Shown one piece after another: positions 45,951-56,931 of a stretch of DNA of 64,000 nucleotides. The notes beneath the pieces were generated by a model that saw only the letters and a program-made list of their open reading frames with translations, was not told the DNA's origin and did no database searches. The stretch is from Galdieria sulphuraria. Taxonomy: Eukaryota; Rhodophyta; Bangiophyceae; Galdieriales; Galdieriaceae. The position numbers and the translations under genes were made by a program. Within the stretch, counting starts at the first letter, position 1. Each line of letters begins with the position of its first letter. Where the stretch lies: NCBI RefSeq assembly GCF_000341285.1, contig NW_005178472.1:1-64000 (forward strand), given 5' to 3'.

Positions 45951-46775
45951 TCAATTGTCTACATTTGATAATTGTCCCCAATCAAGTGATTGACTTCTTT
46001 TTGTAACCAGTTGAATAAACTCATAAACCTTGCCACATAAACAATTTCTATAATTAACTAATAATTTTTCATACCTTTCTACAAGCCTCTTGCGAAAAAG
46101 ACAATGAACTGAAATAAATATCTTGTGAAGAAACGAAACCATTACAGTGGAGACCGATCAAGTTCTGCGAAAGGACCGATTGGGGGCCCTCATACCCGTA
46201 TGAGATGACTGAAGTAGCATAGCCCTCCAATTCTTCAACCAAAGTAGGGTCCAACAGAACGCCGTCTTTGCCACGATAAGACACTGTACAGGAAGCCGCT
46301 AACCAGTGGCAAGGAATGCCTGCAGACAATAAAGAAAGCATACAGGCATTTATCACGGCAGCCATCAAGCTCCCGTCATTTTCAATGATCTGGATAACAA
46401 TAGTAACACAGCTTCGAGGCTGTATTTCCGTGGCAATTGTGGCATCGAAAATTTCCTTTAGTTCTCGTTCTCGAAGCCTCAAATAGTCAGTTGTATAGCC
46501 TTGAAAAGGTCGAATAGAAACATCAACAAAAGTCCTGTCTGGGAGTTCGTTCCTGCCTCTGGCCTATTCCCAACGCGATTCTCACTAAAATACTGCAGTT
46601 AACTTGCCTTTCTTACTTCTAGTGGACCATATACTGCAGCAACGACTTGAGTCCTTCCTTGTTCTAATCTACAAGAACCATCTGCACGTTCCAAGTAACC
46701 CAACTCACAGCGAAAACCACGTATTTCGTAAGCTTTCCTACCGTCTCTTCTTCCAGAAGACAGAAACTCAGACAT
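45951..46775 (-). CDS. EXOSC4: Exosome core subunit RRP41 (RNase PH fold)
   Basis: RRP41/EXOSC4 is one of the RNase PH-like proteins of the exosome ring. Motifs: SSGRRDGRKAYEIRGFRCEL, LEQGRTQVVAAVYGPLEVRK, FVDVSIRPFQGYTTDYLR, LKEIFDATIATEIQPRSCVT, IVIQIIENDGSLMAAVINAC and LLDPTLVEELEGY. The tail after a final intron near 46030-46075 reads VYEFIQLVTKRSQSLDWG. The intron at 46564-46607 (44 nt) has a GC-AG form: only the donor GCAAGT after EVRK gives the expected EVRKARGRNELPDRTF. Human and plant RRP41 are of similar length (about 240 residues). Confidence 0.9.
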
Positions 46776-46949
46776 AATGGTTCACGAAAATGTGGGAGAC
46801 TTTAATTTTTCTAAATAATTAACAGAAAGCTGGTTTTAAAGACAATAAATAAACCATAAATAATAGCCCGCAAAGACACTTTATTAGATACAAAAAAAGG
46901 TTAAAATAATATTATATTGGTAAAACCAATCAAAATGTATTACATTAGT

Positions 46950-49899
46950 CTAAACATTGTCATTTCTGGGTTCCATCCATGAGCCGAGTAGAGCAGAATC
47001 TAGTTCACCTTCGTCCAACTCTTGAAGGAATTGAAGACTATTCGTCTCATTGTTCTCCCTGCTTGTCTTCTCCTGTAGTACAACTTCAAAATCAACCTCA
47101 GGTGCTTCAGTCTTCGAAGCAGAAGCCTCTTCCTGATCGAAATTCGTGCTTATCGTATTGACCTTTGTTCTTTTATTCGAGACAGTTTCCTCTTCGCAAA
47201 ACAATTTGCTGGAACGAGTGCCTTCTTCTGTGGAGTCCGACTTTATGCAATCAACGGCTTCAAAGCGTTTGACCTCTTGAAAGGAAATACGTCTGTTATT
47301 CACATAATATTTGCGTTTTTCAGCAACGGTAGCGTCTACACTGAAAACAGTTTGTGTCGGATTATGCCCTGTAGAATATCGTCTCTCACTTTGTTTGGTC
47401 AAGTCGCAGATAATTAAGCGTTCGTGATCATTCAGATATTCATTAGGACAAACCGTCTCAGCAAGACCCATCTTTTGAAGTACTGCTTGAGAGTATGCCT
47501 CGTACCATAGGTCTGAGCTTTCAAAAGAGTCTCCACTTTGCAAATTTGGCGGTAGTTGCAATATATCGTTGCCAAAGGCACTTGACTCTGTCACAAAGAT
47601 TGCATATATGGCGTCCTATACTTGTTAAAGCTGACTCACTGCTCACATTATTACACTTACTTGGACAATAGCAAACCTACGAAACAAAAGTCTCGCATGA
47701 GCTTGGGTGAGTCGGATGAGAGATTCCAAGAACCGCACTGTTGTTCTTGCGGCATTTCTACTGGAAGCTTGTCTTTGCATGGTGTAATATTTTGAAACAA
47801 TTCTCTGAGCATTACAAGTCAACTCGGGTTCAATCGCCTCCTTTACAAAGTATATATACATTTGTAGTTCCTCCACATTCCATAAAACTTTTGAATACTC
47901 AGTATGTAGTCCTGCAGTACTATCTGAGCAATGATCTCTGTAACCATTAAGAATAAATTCTGAAAGACTTTCGTCCCACTCAGGTTCATGCTTGTCGAGC
48001 AAAGTGACAGTAACATCAAAGCGACTTAAAAGAGGCGGAGCAATACCTACACTTAATGCAAGCTCCGTGGCTAAAAATATTTAATGTTCTATTCTTCTGA
48101 ATGTTGAAGTCTCTTTACCTGGATCCGCAATCACAAGATCCAAATCTTCATTCGATCGCATTTTACCTACTTTGGGATTCACTGCTGCAAATATTGTGGT
48201 TCGTGTATCCAAAGTCATAACTAGGCCTGCTTTTGCTACGCTCAGAGTTTGCTGTTCCATAACTTCATGCATTGCTGCTCTGTCACGGTCTTTTATACCG
48301 TCAAACTCATCAATGCAGCACAGACCTCCGTCAGCAAGGACTAGTGCTCCCGACTCTAATGCCCACTCGCCACTGCTGGCCTCTCTGACGGCAGTAACTG
48401 TCAAACCAGCGTGCGTCGATCCAATGCCTGTAGTAGAAATGGAACGAGGACTTAAGGAAGCTGCTTCCTGAAGAAAGCAATATTTAGTCCTTGCAGTACT
48501 TTGCTTATATACCGTTCTACCTTTAGAAGTTGGGACTTGCCAGTTCCAGGATCCCCTATGAGTAGAACGTGTATCTCTCCACGTACCCGAGTTCCTTCTC
48601 TATTTGGCCTACAGACGCCTCCAATTAAGGCAGTAAGAAGAATGAGTTTTACAGTTTTTAAGCCAAATAGTCGTGGACAAAATGATTCTACTATAAAATC
48701 TCTGGCTTCTAAAGGCCTCCTTGTTTGGTAAGCTTCGTGCCAATATTTCAGAAAACGTTCCTTAATCTCGTCACTAATTTCCATATGTGACTTTTGTTCA
48801 TTTATAACTTGCACATGTGTTGTATCCAATATAAGGTCCAGCTCACATCTCAAATCAATACTAGGGTTTCGGTGCCAAAGTCGCTTTAATACTCCTGTAA
48901 TCTATCCCTCTAATTTTAGAGTTTACTAAATTAGAAAACTCGGTCTTACCAAAATGTCATCTCCCGGCTTGCAGATATCAACCAAGTCATCAGAAAGTGC
49001 GGATACAATGGAACGAGGAATGGATCCCAAGTCTAATGTTTGAACCCTTTCTTGAATTTTAATTTCTTGGTAGTCTGTAGATCTTGTATCCTCTAAAAAC
49101 TGATATCTGTTTTAGAGTTAGTTCAAACAACCATTTTCAAAGGAATCGGTTGCTTACGAATTTGATCGACAAGGTTCTTCTAAGCTTGGCGATGGACAAA
49201 ATGTGGGTAACTCGAATTTTCCTCCTCTCGTGATATCTGAATATACAATGAAACGATGCTTACATTTACTACATTGATATGTTTTTTGAAGCTCTCGCAT
49301 CAAAACGCTTCCTGTGCGTATAACGGTTCCACGAAAGGAAATCAAGTGACCGACATCAGAAGAACGCAAAGAAGAAACATTTTTCTTATAAAGAAGAGGA
49401 TCCTCAGGGAGATGATATGGTCGAACATGAATATGTTCCTTGAAGGTGTAGCCGTACAGCACAGCATCGTCTCCTACTTTTTGAAGCATCTCATCTTCAT
49501 AGAGGCGTATGGCATCTTCGAAAACCGGAAGGTATATTTCTGGTTCCATAACAAGATTTGTGAACAACTCTTGGTCAAATTCTAGCAATTCAGTGACATC
49601 AAGCAAGATAGGGTAGTGCTTAACTAAATCGGAGTCTTGTAAAACTCGCAATATTTGATCACTATAACTAGCCTCGAGAAACCATTTAATACTGCTCATG
49701 AAACCGCTATAGTATTGTGGTTGTTGTATTTCAGAATTATTTGTTATCAACTTAAGAATATGATTTATACTAACCTTGCCATCTTTAGAACACGACTCGC
49801 TTTCAAACTTGTCAAAAGCAGAATGCCGCCAAAATGCGTGAAGGGGCGCTTGCGGTTCTAAATACAACTTGAAAGATTTCCAAAAGAACTTTCAGACAT
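46950..49899 (-). CDS. MCM9: MCM9 helicase-like protein (homologous recombination)
   Basis: MCM-family AAA+ protein most like MCM9, which with MCM8 acts in homologous recombination. N-terminal part: [40 protein letters not shown] and a zinc-binding CSKCKHRF followed by [13 protein letters not shown]+ core: [20 protein letters not shown] (Walker A), [14 protein letters not shown] (Walker B), [14 protein letters not shown] and the arginine-finger [20 protein letters not shown]. The order and wording match MCM9 rather than MCM2-7 or MCM8. A C-terminal polar extension of about 210 residues follows. The open frame at 49867 begins with TTG; the best ATG is at 49899 if a 32-nt intron (49858-49889) is removed, giving [12 protein letters not shown], so the first exon is uncertain. 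Confidence 0.83.
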
Positions 49900-51222
49900 T
49901 TTTGGGAAACACTTAGTGGCTTCTTCGACATGACTAATAGTATTTAGTGTAAGAACGGTATCCTATTCTGAATTTTATGGTTTGCCTTTGTCAAAGTGGT
50001 GTTTGAGCATCGACTGAAACTAGAAAGCTTGATTTCAGATACAGTTGCAACTGAAGAGCCAAACCAACGTATTTTTATTTTGTAAATCGTTGTAGTTCTC
50101 AAGGGATGATAGTTATGCTTGAAGGAAAGACAAGAATAGAGTCTTTCTACTCTGACAGTTCTATTTCAAGCGTTCCATACAGTTCATCGTTTGCGACTTG
50201 CGTTGAATATTGTTAGTCTCTCATCCAAGGTTTTATTTCCTGTTTGTTTATAGGATTGAAATATAACTAAAAATTTTCAAAAAGATCGTCCATCTCTGAA
50301 GTCGTTTTTAAATTGTTGAGTTATTTGTACTCGTAAAGTTAACATTCTATCCCTTGATAATCCGATAATAGTTGAGTTGCTTCTTTTCTTTACCAACGTT
50401 ATGTTTTGAATCATTTCCGACTTTTATTCGGTAACAATTTATAGAGTAGTAATGAGAACGTTGGATAGTCAATTAAAACAGGGGCACTAATAGAAGCTAG
50501 ATTCCATCTTTATTTTGAAACAAATGCAATCCTGACGCAAACAAACATATTAAAATTTTCTAAAGCCATTTTGTTTTCGTTCAGATGGAAAATAGAGAAA
50601 ATTGACGAATGGAATCCTTCTATGAAACAAAATTGTCATTATCTTTACTGTGTGCAATGGCTATCTTAGAATTAAAGAAATCTTTCGAACTTTACTAAAT
50701 TGGTAAAGGGATACATTTCGAAAAGTGGTTTTGGGGAGGGGGGGGATCATATGATTTTATCAAAAAGCAGCCGATGGTTATTAAGGAGCTTCTGATTTTA
50801 AGGAATAATGACAAGTATACAATTACAAAGTAACTGCGCTGCTTTCTCGATAAAAAATTTTGATTTCATGACTTTTACGAACTAAAACATTCTTCAACAA
50901 CCCATCATATAGTAAAATTGTAAAGTCGCACGACATTTGGAAGGAAAATATTCCGTTCATAAATGAGGCATTAGAAGACACTGTTTCAATAGCAACAGTG
51001 ATAAAGAGCTCATAAACAATACAACTCTCTCACTTTTAGTTCCTTTCATCACCTTACATATACCATCGAATAGGAATTCCTCAGAGCTGTTTGTCGTAGC
51101 AGAAATCCAATTCCAGCCCCCACATTCGACTTTTCTTCCCTCACTGAGTTTGTCCATTGGAGAAAACTTTGTACTCGTCACCAGATACCTTTTGACTCTT
51201 CTTACCACTAAGGTATTGGTAT
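49900..51222. other. Intergenic region between MCM9 and acyl-CoA ligase; no gene recognised
   Basis: About 1.3 kb of A+T-rich sequence, unusually long for this window. It holds no convincing gene. A G-rich run, GGGGAGGGGGGGG, lies near 50734-50747. The minus-strand frame at 50957-51250 overlaps the start of the ligase and has no domain. Confidence 0.55.
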
Positions 51223-52944
51223 ATGGCAACAATATACTCACAAAAACCATGGCTTAAAGAGTATGAACCTAATGTGAGTCCAAATATTGATATAAAATAC
51301 AACAACGTGTTGGAGATGTTTCAAGCATCCTTAAGGAGAAAGCCAAACTCACCTTGCATTGGTTACTTTGAAGATTCACTATCCTATGAACAAGTAGACC
51401 AAGAATCTTCTGCCTTGGCCTCAGCTTTTGTTGAGTTGGGACTGAAGCCTGGAGGCAGAGTTGGAATATACTTGCAGAACGTTCCTCAATGGATGATAAC
51501 TCAGTTAGCTTCTTGGAAAGCAGGAGGTATAGCAGTTTGTTTGAACCCGATGCTTAAAGAACGCGAACTTACTTATCATATCAAAGACAGCGGTCTTACT
51601 ATTCTTGTTTGTCTTGAAAGTCTTTATGAGGAGGTTGTTTCAAAGATCCGAAACCAAGTTCCTGTTCCTGTTGTAATCACCACAAATGAGTTATTATATC
51701 TTTCGAAAAGGATACCTGATATGCTTAAAGGAGTTGTTTCACGACGGTTTACTTCTTGTCACGACTATTCTCAATTGATAAGAGTTCATTCAGGTCAAAG
51801 TTTATCTATTCCTTCACTGAATCTGGATGATACTGCTATGCTTACCTATACATCTGGCACCACAGGAGTTCCAAAAGGAGCATGCAATACTCACAGAAAT
51901 ATTGTCTTTAACAGTAATCTTGTTCGTCATTGGTTTCATCTTAGTGATGAAGATATTATCATGGCTCCAGCACCCTTATTTCATATAACTGGTAGTATAA
52001 CTGGAGCTGGAGCAGGTTATGCCTCTGGTTGTCCTGTCATACTTTTTTGTCGTTTCGATCCATCAGAATTCCTTCGTTTAATAGATCATTGGAAGGTTAC
52101 ATATTTGGTTGGTGCAGTGACTGTCTTTATTGCAAGTATGAATCATCCAGATATGAAAAAATATAATGTCAGTTCTGTAGTCAAGTTGAATAGTGGTGGA
52201 GCTCCTGTTTCTGCAGCCACCCAAAACCAAGTAGAGCTGGCATTCGGTAACAGACTATATATTGGCTACGGACTTACCGAATCCACAGCACCGTGCGTCC
52301 TGACTCCATTCGGAAAAAGAGGACCTGTTGACAAGAAATTTGGCTCGCTATCAATTGGTGTTCCAGCATGTAATGTTGAGTGTAGAATTATTTCAACAGA
52401 GAATGGAGAGGATGTGGATTTTGGAGTAGCCGGTGAACTTCTAGTTAAAGGCCCAATGGTCGTTCCAGGTTATTGGAGAAAGCCGGAAGAAACAGCAAAG
52501 ACAATTGAAAACGGTTGGCTACACACCGGAGATGTTGCTATCATGGATCAGGATGGTTATGTCTACATAGTGGATCGGATAAAAGACATGATTATAGCTT
52601 CGGGATATAAAGTGTATCCTCGAGAAGTAGAAGATGTATTATACAGTCACCCTTCTGTACGTGAGGCTGCGGTTGTTGGTGTGCCCGACAAATATAGAGG
52701 AGAGACAGTAAAAGCTTACGTGGCTTTAAAGCAAGGTTCGGAAGTTACTCCGTCTGAATTGATAGATTTCTGTAAAAAGAAGCTTGCGGCGTACAAATAT
52801 CCAAGACAAATCGAAATTATCGATGAAATACCGAAAAATGCAAGTGGAAAATTTTTACGTCGAGAACTTCGTGTCATCGAACATAAGAAACACTCGCTGG
52901 AAAATGGACAGCTGTCCAGAACAGAAATACCGAATAGACTTTAA
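51223..52944 (+). CDS. Acyl-CoA ligase (long-chain fatty acid--CoA ligase-like, AMP-binding)
   Basis: Intronless gene of 573 residues, an ANL-superfamily adenylating enzyme that activates a carboxylic acid to its CoA ester. Motifs: AMLTYTSGTTGVPKGACNTH (A3, P-loop), IMAPAPLFHITGS, RLYIGYGLTEST (A5), GELLVKGPMVVPGYWRKPEE, NGWLHTGDVAIMDQDGYVYI (A7), VDRIKDMIIASGYKVYPREV (A8) and PKNASGKFLRREL with the catalytic lysine (A10). The overall style is like bacterial FadD or long-chain ligases. There is no peroxisomal SKL end (it ends EIPNRL) and no clear leader. The gene stands alone between unusually long spacers. The acyl substrate cannot be read from the sequence. Confidence 0.9.
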   Translation: MATIYSQKPWLKEYEPNVSPNIDIKYNNVLEMFQASLRRKPNSPCIGYFEDSLSYEQVDQESSALASAFVELGLKPGGRVGIYLQNVPQWMITQLASWKAGGIAVCLNPMLKERELTYHIKDSGLTILVCLESLYEEVVSKIRNQVPVPVVITTNELLYLSKRIPDMLKGVVSRRFTSCHDYSQLIRVHSGQSLSIPSLNLDDTAMLTYTSGTTGVPKGACNTHRNIVFNSNLVRHWFHLSDEDIIMAPAPLFHITGSITGAGAGYASGCPVILFCRFDPSEFLRLIDHWKVTYLVGAVTVFIASMNHPDMKKYNVSSVVKLNSGGAPVSAATQNQVELAFGNRLYIGYGLTESTAPCVLTPFGKRGPVDKKFGSLSIGVPACNVECRIISTENGEDVDFGVAGELLVKGPMVVPGYWRKPEETAKTIENGWLHTGDVAIMDQDGYVYIVDRIKDMIIASGYKVYPREVEDVLYSHPSVREAAVVGVPDKYRGETVKAYVALKQGSEVTPSELIDFCKKKLAAYKYPRQIEIIDEIPKNASGKFLRRELRVIEHKKHSLENGQLSRTEIPNRL

Positions 52945-53654
52945 AATTTTTCGTTGTATTTTCAAAAAATCAAGTAATGAATACGTATGGACTAATTCAG
53001 TGAGCTCAATAGCGTTTCTCAAAATTATTCAGTCATTTCGAATTCTGTCTTTTTGCGGTATAGTCGTTTATATTTCGATAAAGTCTACAAATAAATCTGC
53101 TCGTTGTTTATAAGATGGTCATAATACGTCAATATTTTCTTCTAAAAATGGTTGAAAATTGAGCCATTGTGTCTTTTTCCTCACAGAATTAAAGCTTTTT
53201 CAATGAAACTGAAAGCTCGCATCGAGAACATAAGACTTCAAAGCGCAATATTAGTTTTGATGCTACTGAAGAACTTAAGAGAAAACATTTGGTTCAAAGG
53301 ATCCATCAAATGAAGGTTGTCAGTTCTCAAAAAGTTCTTTCCAATGGCTAAGCTAGGGCACAGAAACCTTCACCGTATCACAGTAAGATAAAAAGTGCAC
53401 TTGTTCCTGTTTTATCTCAGCTCTTTGTTGGGTATTTTCTCTTCTTGTAAGTGTGAAGCATCATAGAAGCCTAAAATAACAACACAATAGTTGCAATATG
53501 AAATCTGAGGTATGAGCAAGCCATACGCGCTAGTTGATTTCGCCAGCGATTGAAATTGCCCGCGAAGGACAGGTTACATGAAGGTCCGGCAAATCGATGC
53601 CTTTGGAAAGAGTGGCGCTCAAAATTCCGAGTTGACGAGATTTAATTTGTACAA
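52945..53654. other. Intergenic region, no gene recognised
   Basis: About 0.7 kb between the acyl-CoA ligase stop and the small unknown gene. No domain, tRNA or repeat is apparent. It presumably contains the ligase polyadenylation region and the next promoter. Confidence 0.5.
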
Positions 53655-54210
53655 ATGGCGTTCCAAGTCCTGTCAAATGCATTTACTTGCTGCACCAAAA
53701 CTTGCGCTGCTGAAAAGAACCCCATTTCTCGCAAGAAGCCTCGTAAATATAAAAAATACACCTCGCTTATATTGATGCAGAACAGCAAACATTCGTCTAT
53801 AGATACATATGAAATGAATACTCTCAGCAGAGCTCAGTTTTTGCAGCTTTTTTCACTTAACTTGTTGAGCATTCTGGGACTCGATAAAACTGCACTTTCA
53901 ACAAAAACAACAGTAGTGGAAAAGAAGAGCCTCACAGAAACCATCTCAGAAGGCCTGTCGAAGATTCTGACCAGAAAGGAAGGCAATCAAGACGTGAGTT
54001 ACAAGAAAGATGGAAACTCAAAGGCAAGGACTTGAATATATATATACATATATTTGTTTTTATGTAAAATTTTACTGAATACGTTTTGCTTCTGTATAGT
54101 CTGCAACTGGTATGAAACACGCAGAGCCTTTGTCGGAAGACGAGGAGGAAACTGCTGAAGCTTTGATTGAAAAGTTAAGGTCCCGGCAGCAGTCTGAACC
54201 TAAACGTTAA
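53655..54210 (+). CDS. Small basic protein with probable organelle leader, unknown function
   Basis: Not recognised. Two exons joined across a roughly 105-nt intron (GTGAGT ... CTGTATAG, including a TATATATATACATATA stretch) give a protein of about 150 residues. The first ~45 residues contain many cysteines, lysines and serines and no hydrophobic core, compatible with a leader. A moderately hydrophobic segment follows (RAQFLQLFSLNLLSILGL), then a polar region and an acidic C-terminal part SEDEEETAEALIEKLRSRQQ. If not spliced, the frame ends 14 codons after the donor. It lies 100 nt upstream of the rubredoxin gene, same strand. Confidence 0.5.
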
Positions 54211-54310
54211 ACGCTCGTTTCAGGTGTTTGTTCTGCCAAATAATTTGGTTTGTAGGGTTTGGGGTTCAAAGAGGAAATAAAATATTAGCCATTGTTTCGA
54301 TTGATCTTCA

Positions 54311-55141
54311 ATGATTTTATTCGTTGTTGCTCCGTATAGTAGCTTCGCAGGAACTCTATCGTGTCATCAGCATTTTAAAGTAAAGATTTATGCGAAAAAC
54401 TCTTTGCAGTCATCAGCTTCAAGTAAAACTTTTCTCTGGAAACGTTGTCTTCTCTTGCGCCTACATCAGTTAATAAAGCCAATGAAACTTCGTACGAGAA
54501 ATATGTATCCGTGCATACAACCTTTAATTGTCACCTGCAAAGAAGAGCAGCGGTTGTCGATGTCAGAAGAAGAGAGACTGGCGAAAAAGCGTGAAGAGGT
54601 GGAGAGACTGAGAGCTGCTGAGAAGTAAATTTTGTACTTGTTATTTTTGGGCTTGTTCATTCTTTTGTTAGATTTATACGCAAAGATGTAGGAAAGTTTG
54701 GTTGTCCGGTTTGTGAATATGTTTATGAACCAGACAAAGTAGGAAAATGCTGTTTTTGACTTTTCGTTCTCCTACAACGGTTGATTATAGGGAGATAGTT
54801 TGGCTGGTATACAACCTGGAACCTCTTTCGAGGATCTGCCCGAGACATTTCGTTGTCCTGTATGTAAATATTTTATCAATTTTCAACTTGCTTTTATTGT
54901 GGACAGGTTTGTCGTTCTTCGAAGGATACTTTTATTCCCAAACAAACTGTCATCGCTGGCTTTGCAACTAATCAATCTTATGGACTGGGTTCGAATGCGT
55001 TGACTCCTGCTCAGAAAAACGCTCTTATTTTTGGAGGTATTCTTTATGCTTTTTCATTTTTTTGGATATCCATAAAAGTGGCACCACATAGGTTTGTTTC
55101 TGTTATTTGTGTTACTTATGGCAGGTTATGGTCTTAGCTAA
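54311..55141 (+). CDS. RBD1: Membrane-anchored rubredoxin (RBD1/RubA-like, plastid)
   Basis: Rubredoxin with a C-terminal membrane span, the form found in cyanobacteria and plastids and needed for photosystem II assembly. Exon 1 is a long leader (about 75 residues) followed by a charged helix [20 protein letters not shown]. The iron site is split across introns: [16 protein letters not shown], then [20 protein letters not shown], and [15 protein letters not shown], giving two CPxC pairs. The linker [20 protein letters not shown] leads to the terminal hydrophobic helix [15 protein letters not shown]. Four short introns; the third falls inside the second CPVC. All four iron-binding cysteines are present. 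Confidence 0.9.
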
Positions 55142-55280
55142 AGTACTTTCAAGCTTCAACAAGAATAAAAGAACTTGGGTGTTTAGGTGCTATCCAAATA
55201 GAAAAGATTTCTATTGAAGTACAAAAATTTGAGTAAGCCATTCATCATAAGATGTTTATTCCAACGATCCTAAAAGGTCC

Positions 55281-56380
55281 TTAATCTGCGTAATCCACAT
55301 GTTGCCCTCCAAAGGCCTTCGGCAAATGCTGCTGCGAATAAGTGATCGTTTCCATTTCTATGGCACGACGAAGGACCAGTGGAGTTCCTACAAAACCTTG
55401 AAAGGAACGGCCATCCATAAGCTTTAGCGAATCACGTTTCACGTGTGAAAACAATATCTCTTCTATATGATGTCTAGTTAAGTCTGTTTCTATTGGTTTG
55501 TCACTCGCCATGGCAAAACCAATTGGAGAACCATAAGATCCAATAAAGCTTTGAATAGAATCAACACTTGCGTAAACTTTGCTCAAGGTTTTTACAATTC
55601 GAGGATGCAAAGGCTCCTCCGGAAGCGAAACTGAGGCAGCTTGCGTCACAAATATCCCACCTGGATTCAACAACGTCTTCACTTTTCGAAAAAACTCTTC
55701 TGTGAACAAAAAAAAGGATGGACCATCCTCAAGAGGGTCAGTCAAGTCACTTATAATAAGATCAAATTTGTGATGACAATTATCAATGAACTTAAGACCA
55801 TCTTCAAAGAATACCTTTAGTTTGGGATCATGAAAAGCACCTTGATGGAGTTCTGGCAGAAATTCCTCACACGCTTCAACAACTTCCTTATCTATATCAA
55901 CTAGTAGTACTGTTTGAACTGTATTCCACTTGAGGACTTCACGAACTGTACATCCATCACCTCCTCCTAAAACTAGAACACTTCGAGGATCACCGTGAAG
56001 AACAGCAGGAACGTGAACCAATGGTTCGTGATAAAAAAACTCATCCTCCACAGCAACCTAACCTATTTCAGACAGAATGCAACATTTATGGCCATATAAA
56101 CTCACTTGAAGCTTTCCATCCAGAATTAAAGCCTTTCCATAAGCCCCTGTTCGAACGATGAGCATATCCTGGAAACGGGTTTTTTTGGTCAACAGGATCT
56201 CCGTAATACCGTGTTGGAATACAATAAAAGGATTAAGGTATTCCGTATGCCAAAGAGAAGATTTTAAAAGAGCTCCCTAAAACCTGATTTAGAAGTGTTT
56301 CGAAGCCTCAAGTAAGAACGGACCGTCATGAAGATTTTTGGACAGTTCTGATGAAACCACCGTTGGCCCCTCAAACACAT
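55281..56380 (-). CDS. Polyamine aminopropyltransferase (spermidine/thermospermine synthase family)
   Basis: Transfers aminopropyl from decarboxylated SAM to a polyamine acceptor. The N-terminal beta-barrel is spread over small exons (LWHTEYLNPFIVFQHGITEI, GAYGKALILDGKLQ). The main exon holds EDEFFYHEPLVHVPAV, LVLGGGDGCTVREVLKWNTV (SAM site), VLLVDIDKEVVEACEEFLPE, and the catalytic DLIISDLTDPLEDGPSFFLF with DxxDP. The DLTDP-E-GP form is that of ACL5-type thermospermine synthases and related bacterial enzymes rather than plant SPDS (DSSDP), so the product may be thermospermine or another branched/uncommon polyamine; this is inference. ATG at 56380 (MCLRGQRWFHQ) needs an intron with a weak GTCCGT donor, so the true start is uncertain. 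Confidence 0.85.
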
Positions 56381-56931
56381 GAGCAAAAGCAATTGCTACA
56401 GTTAAGGTTTCTATTGGTATTTTAAACACCAGTTTGGTATTTCAAAAGCATAGCGATACGTTTCTTTCTACAGTCATAATAAAGAATACTGTAAATTCTA
56501 AAAATCCCAATATTTTTCCAACGTGTCTAGAAAAACGAAAGAAGAAACATCCGATGTAAGAAGAATATTACTTTCAAAGAAAACAAAAATGAAACAAGCT
56601 AGCTTCTCCAAAAAAAAACTTTTACTTGAAGAGATGAATACAATTCAACCATGAAAGCCTCTCTCAACTTTTATTTGAAATGATTCAGAGTTCACAATGC
56701 GCAAATCCAACAACCGAAAGTCATATACTCTGTCTTTGTTGGGCTAGAACCTTTCAGGATTATGTTCAGGAAAGTTTCTTCCTGTCTTATATAGCATACA
56801 TTACATGAAAATTGAACCTTTTCATGATTTACTGCATTTCTGAATCGTAAAATATTTGCTAGTCTAAAATTCAAAATGCACCAAAATTCACTGAATTAGA
56901 TAGCCACAACAAGCATTTTGCTTCGCAATCG
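56381..56931. other. Divergent promoter region, no gene recognised
   Basis: About 550 nt between the aminopropyltransferase start (minus) and the small membrane protein start (plus). It is A+T-rich. A minus-strand frame at 56692-56874 has no ATG-supported domain. The gap should contain both promoters. Confidence 0.5.
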
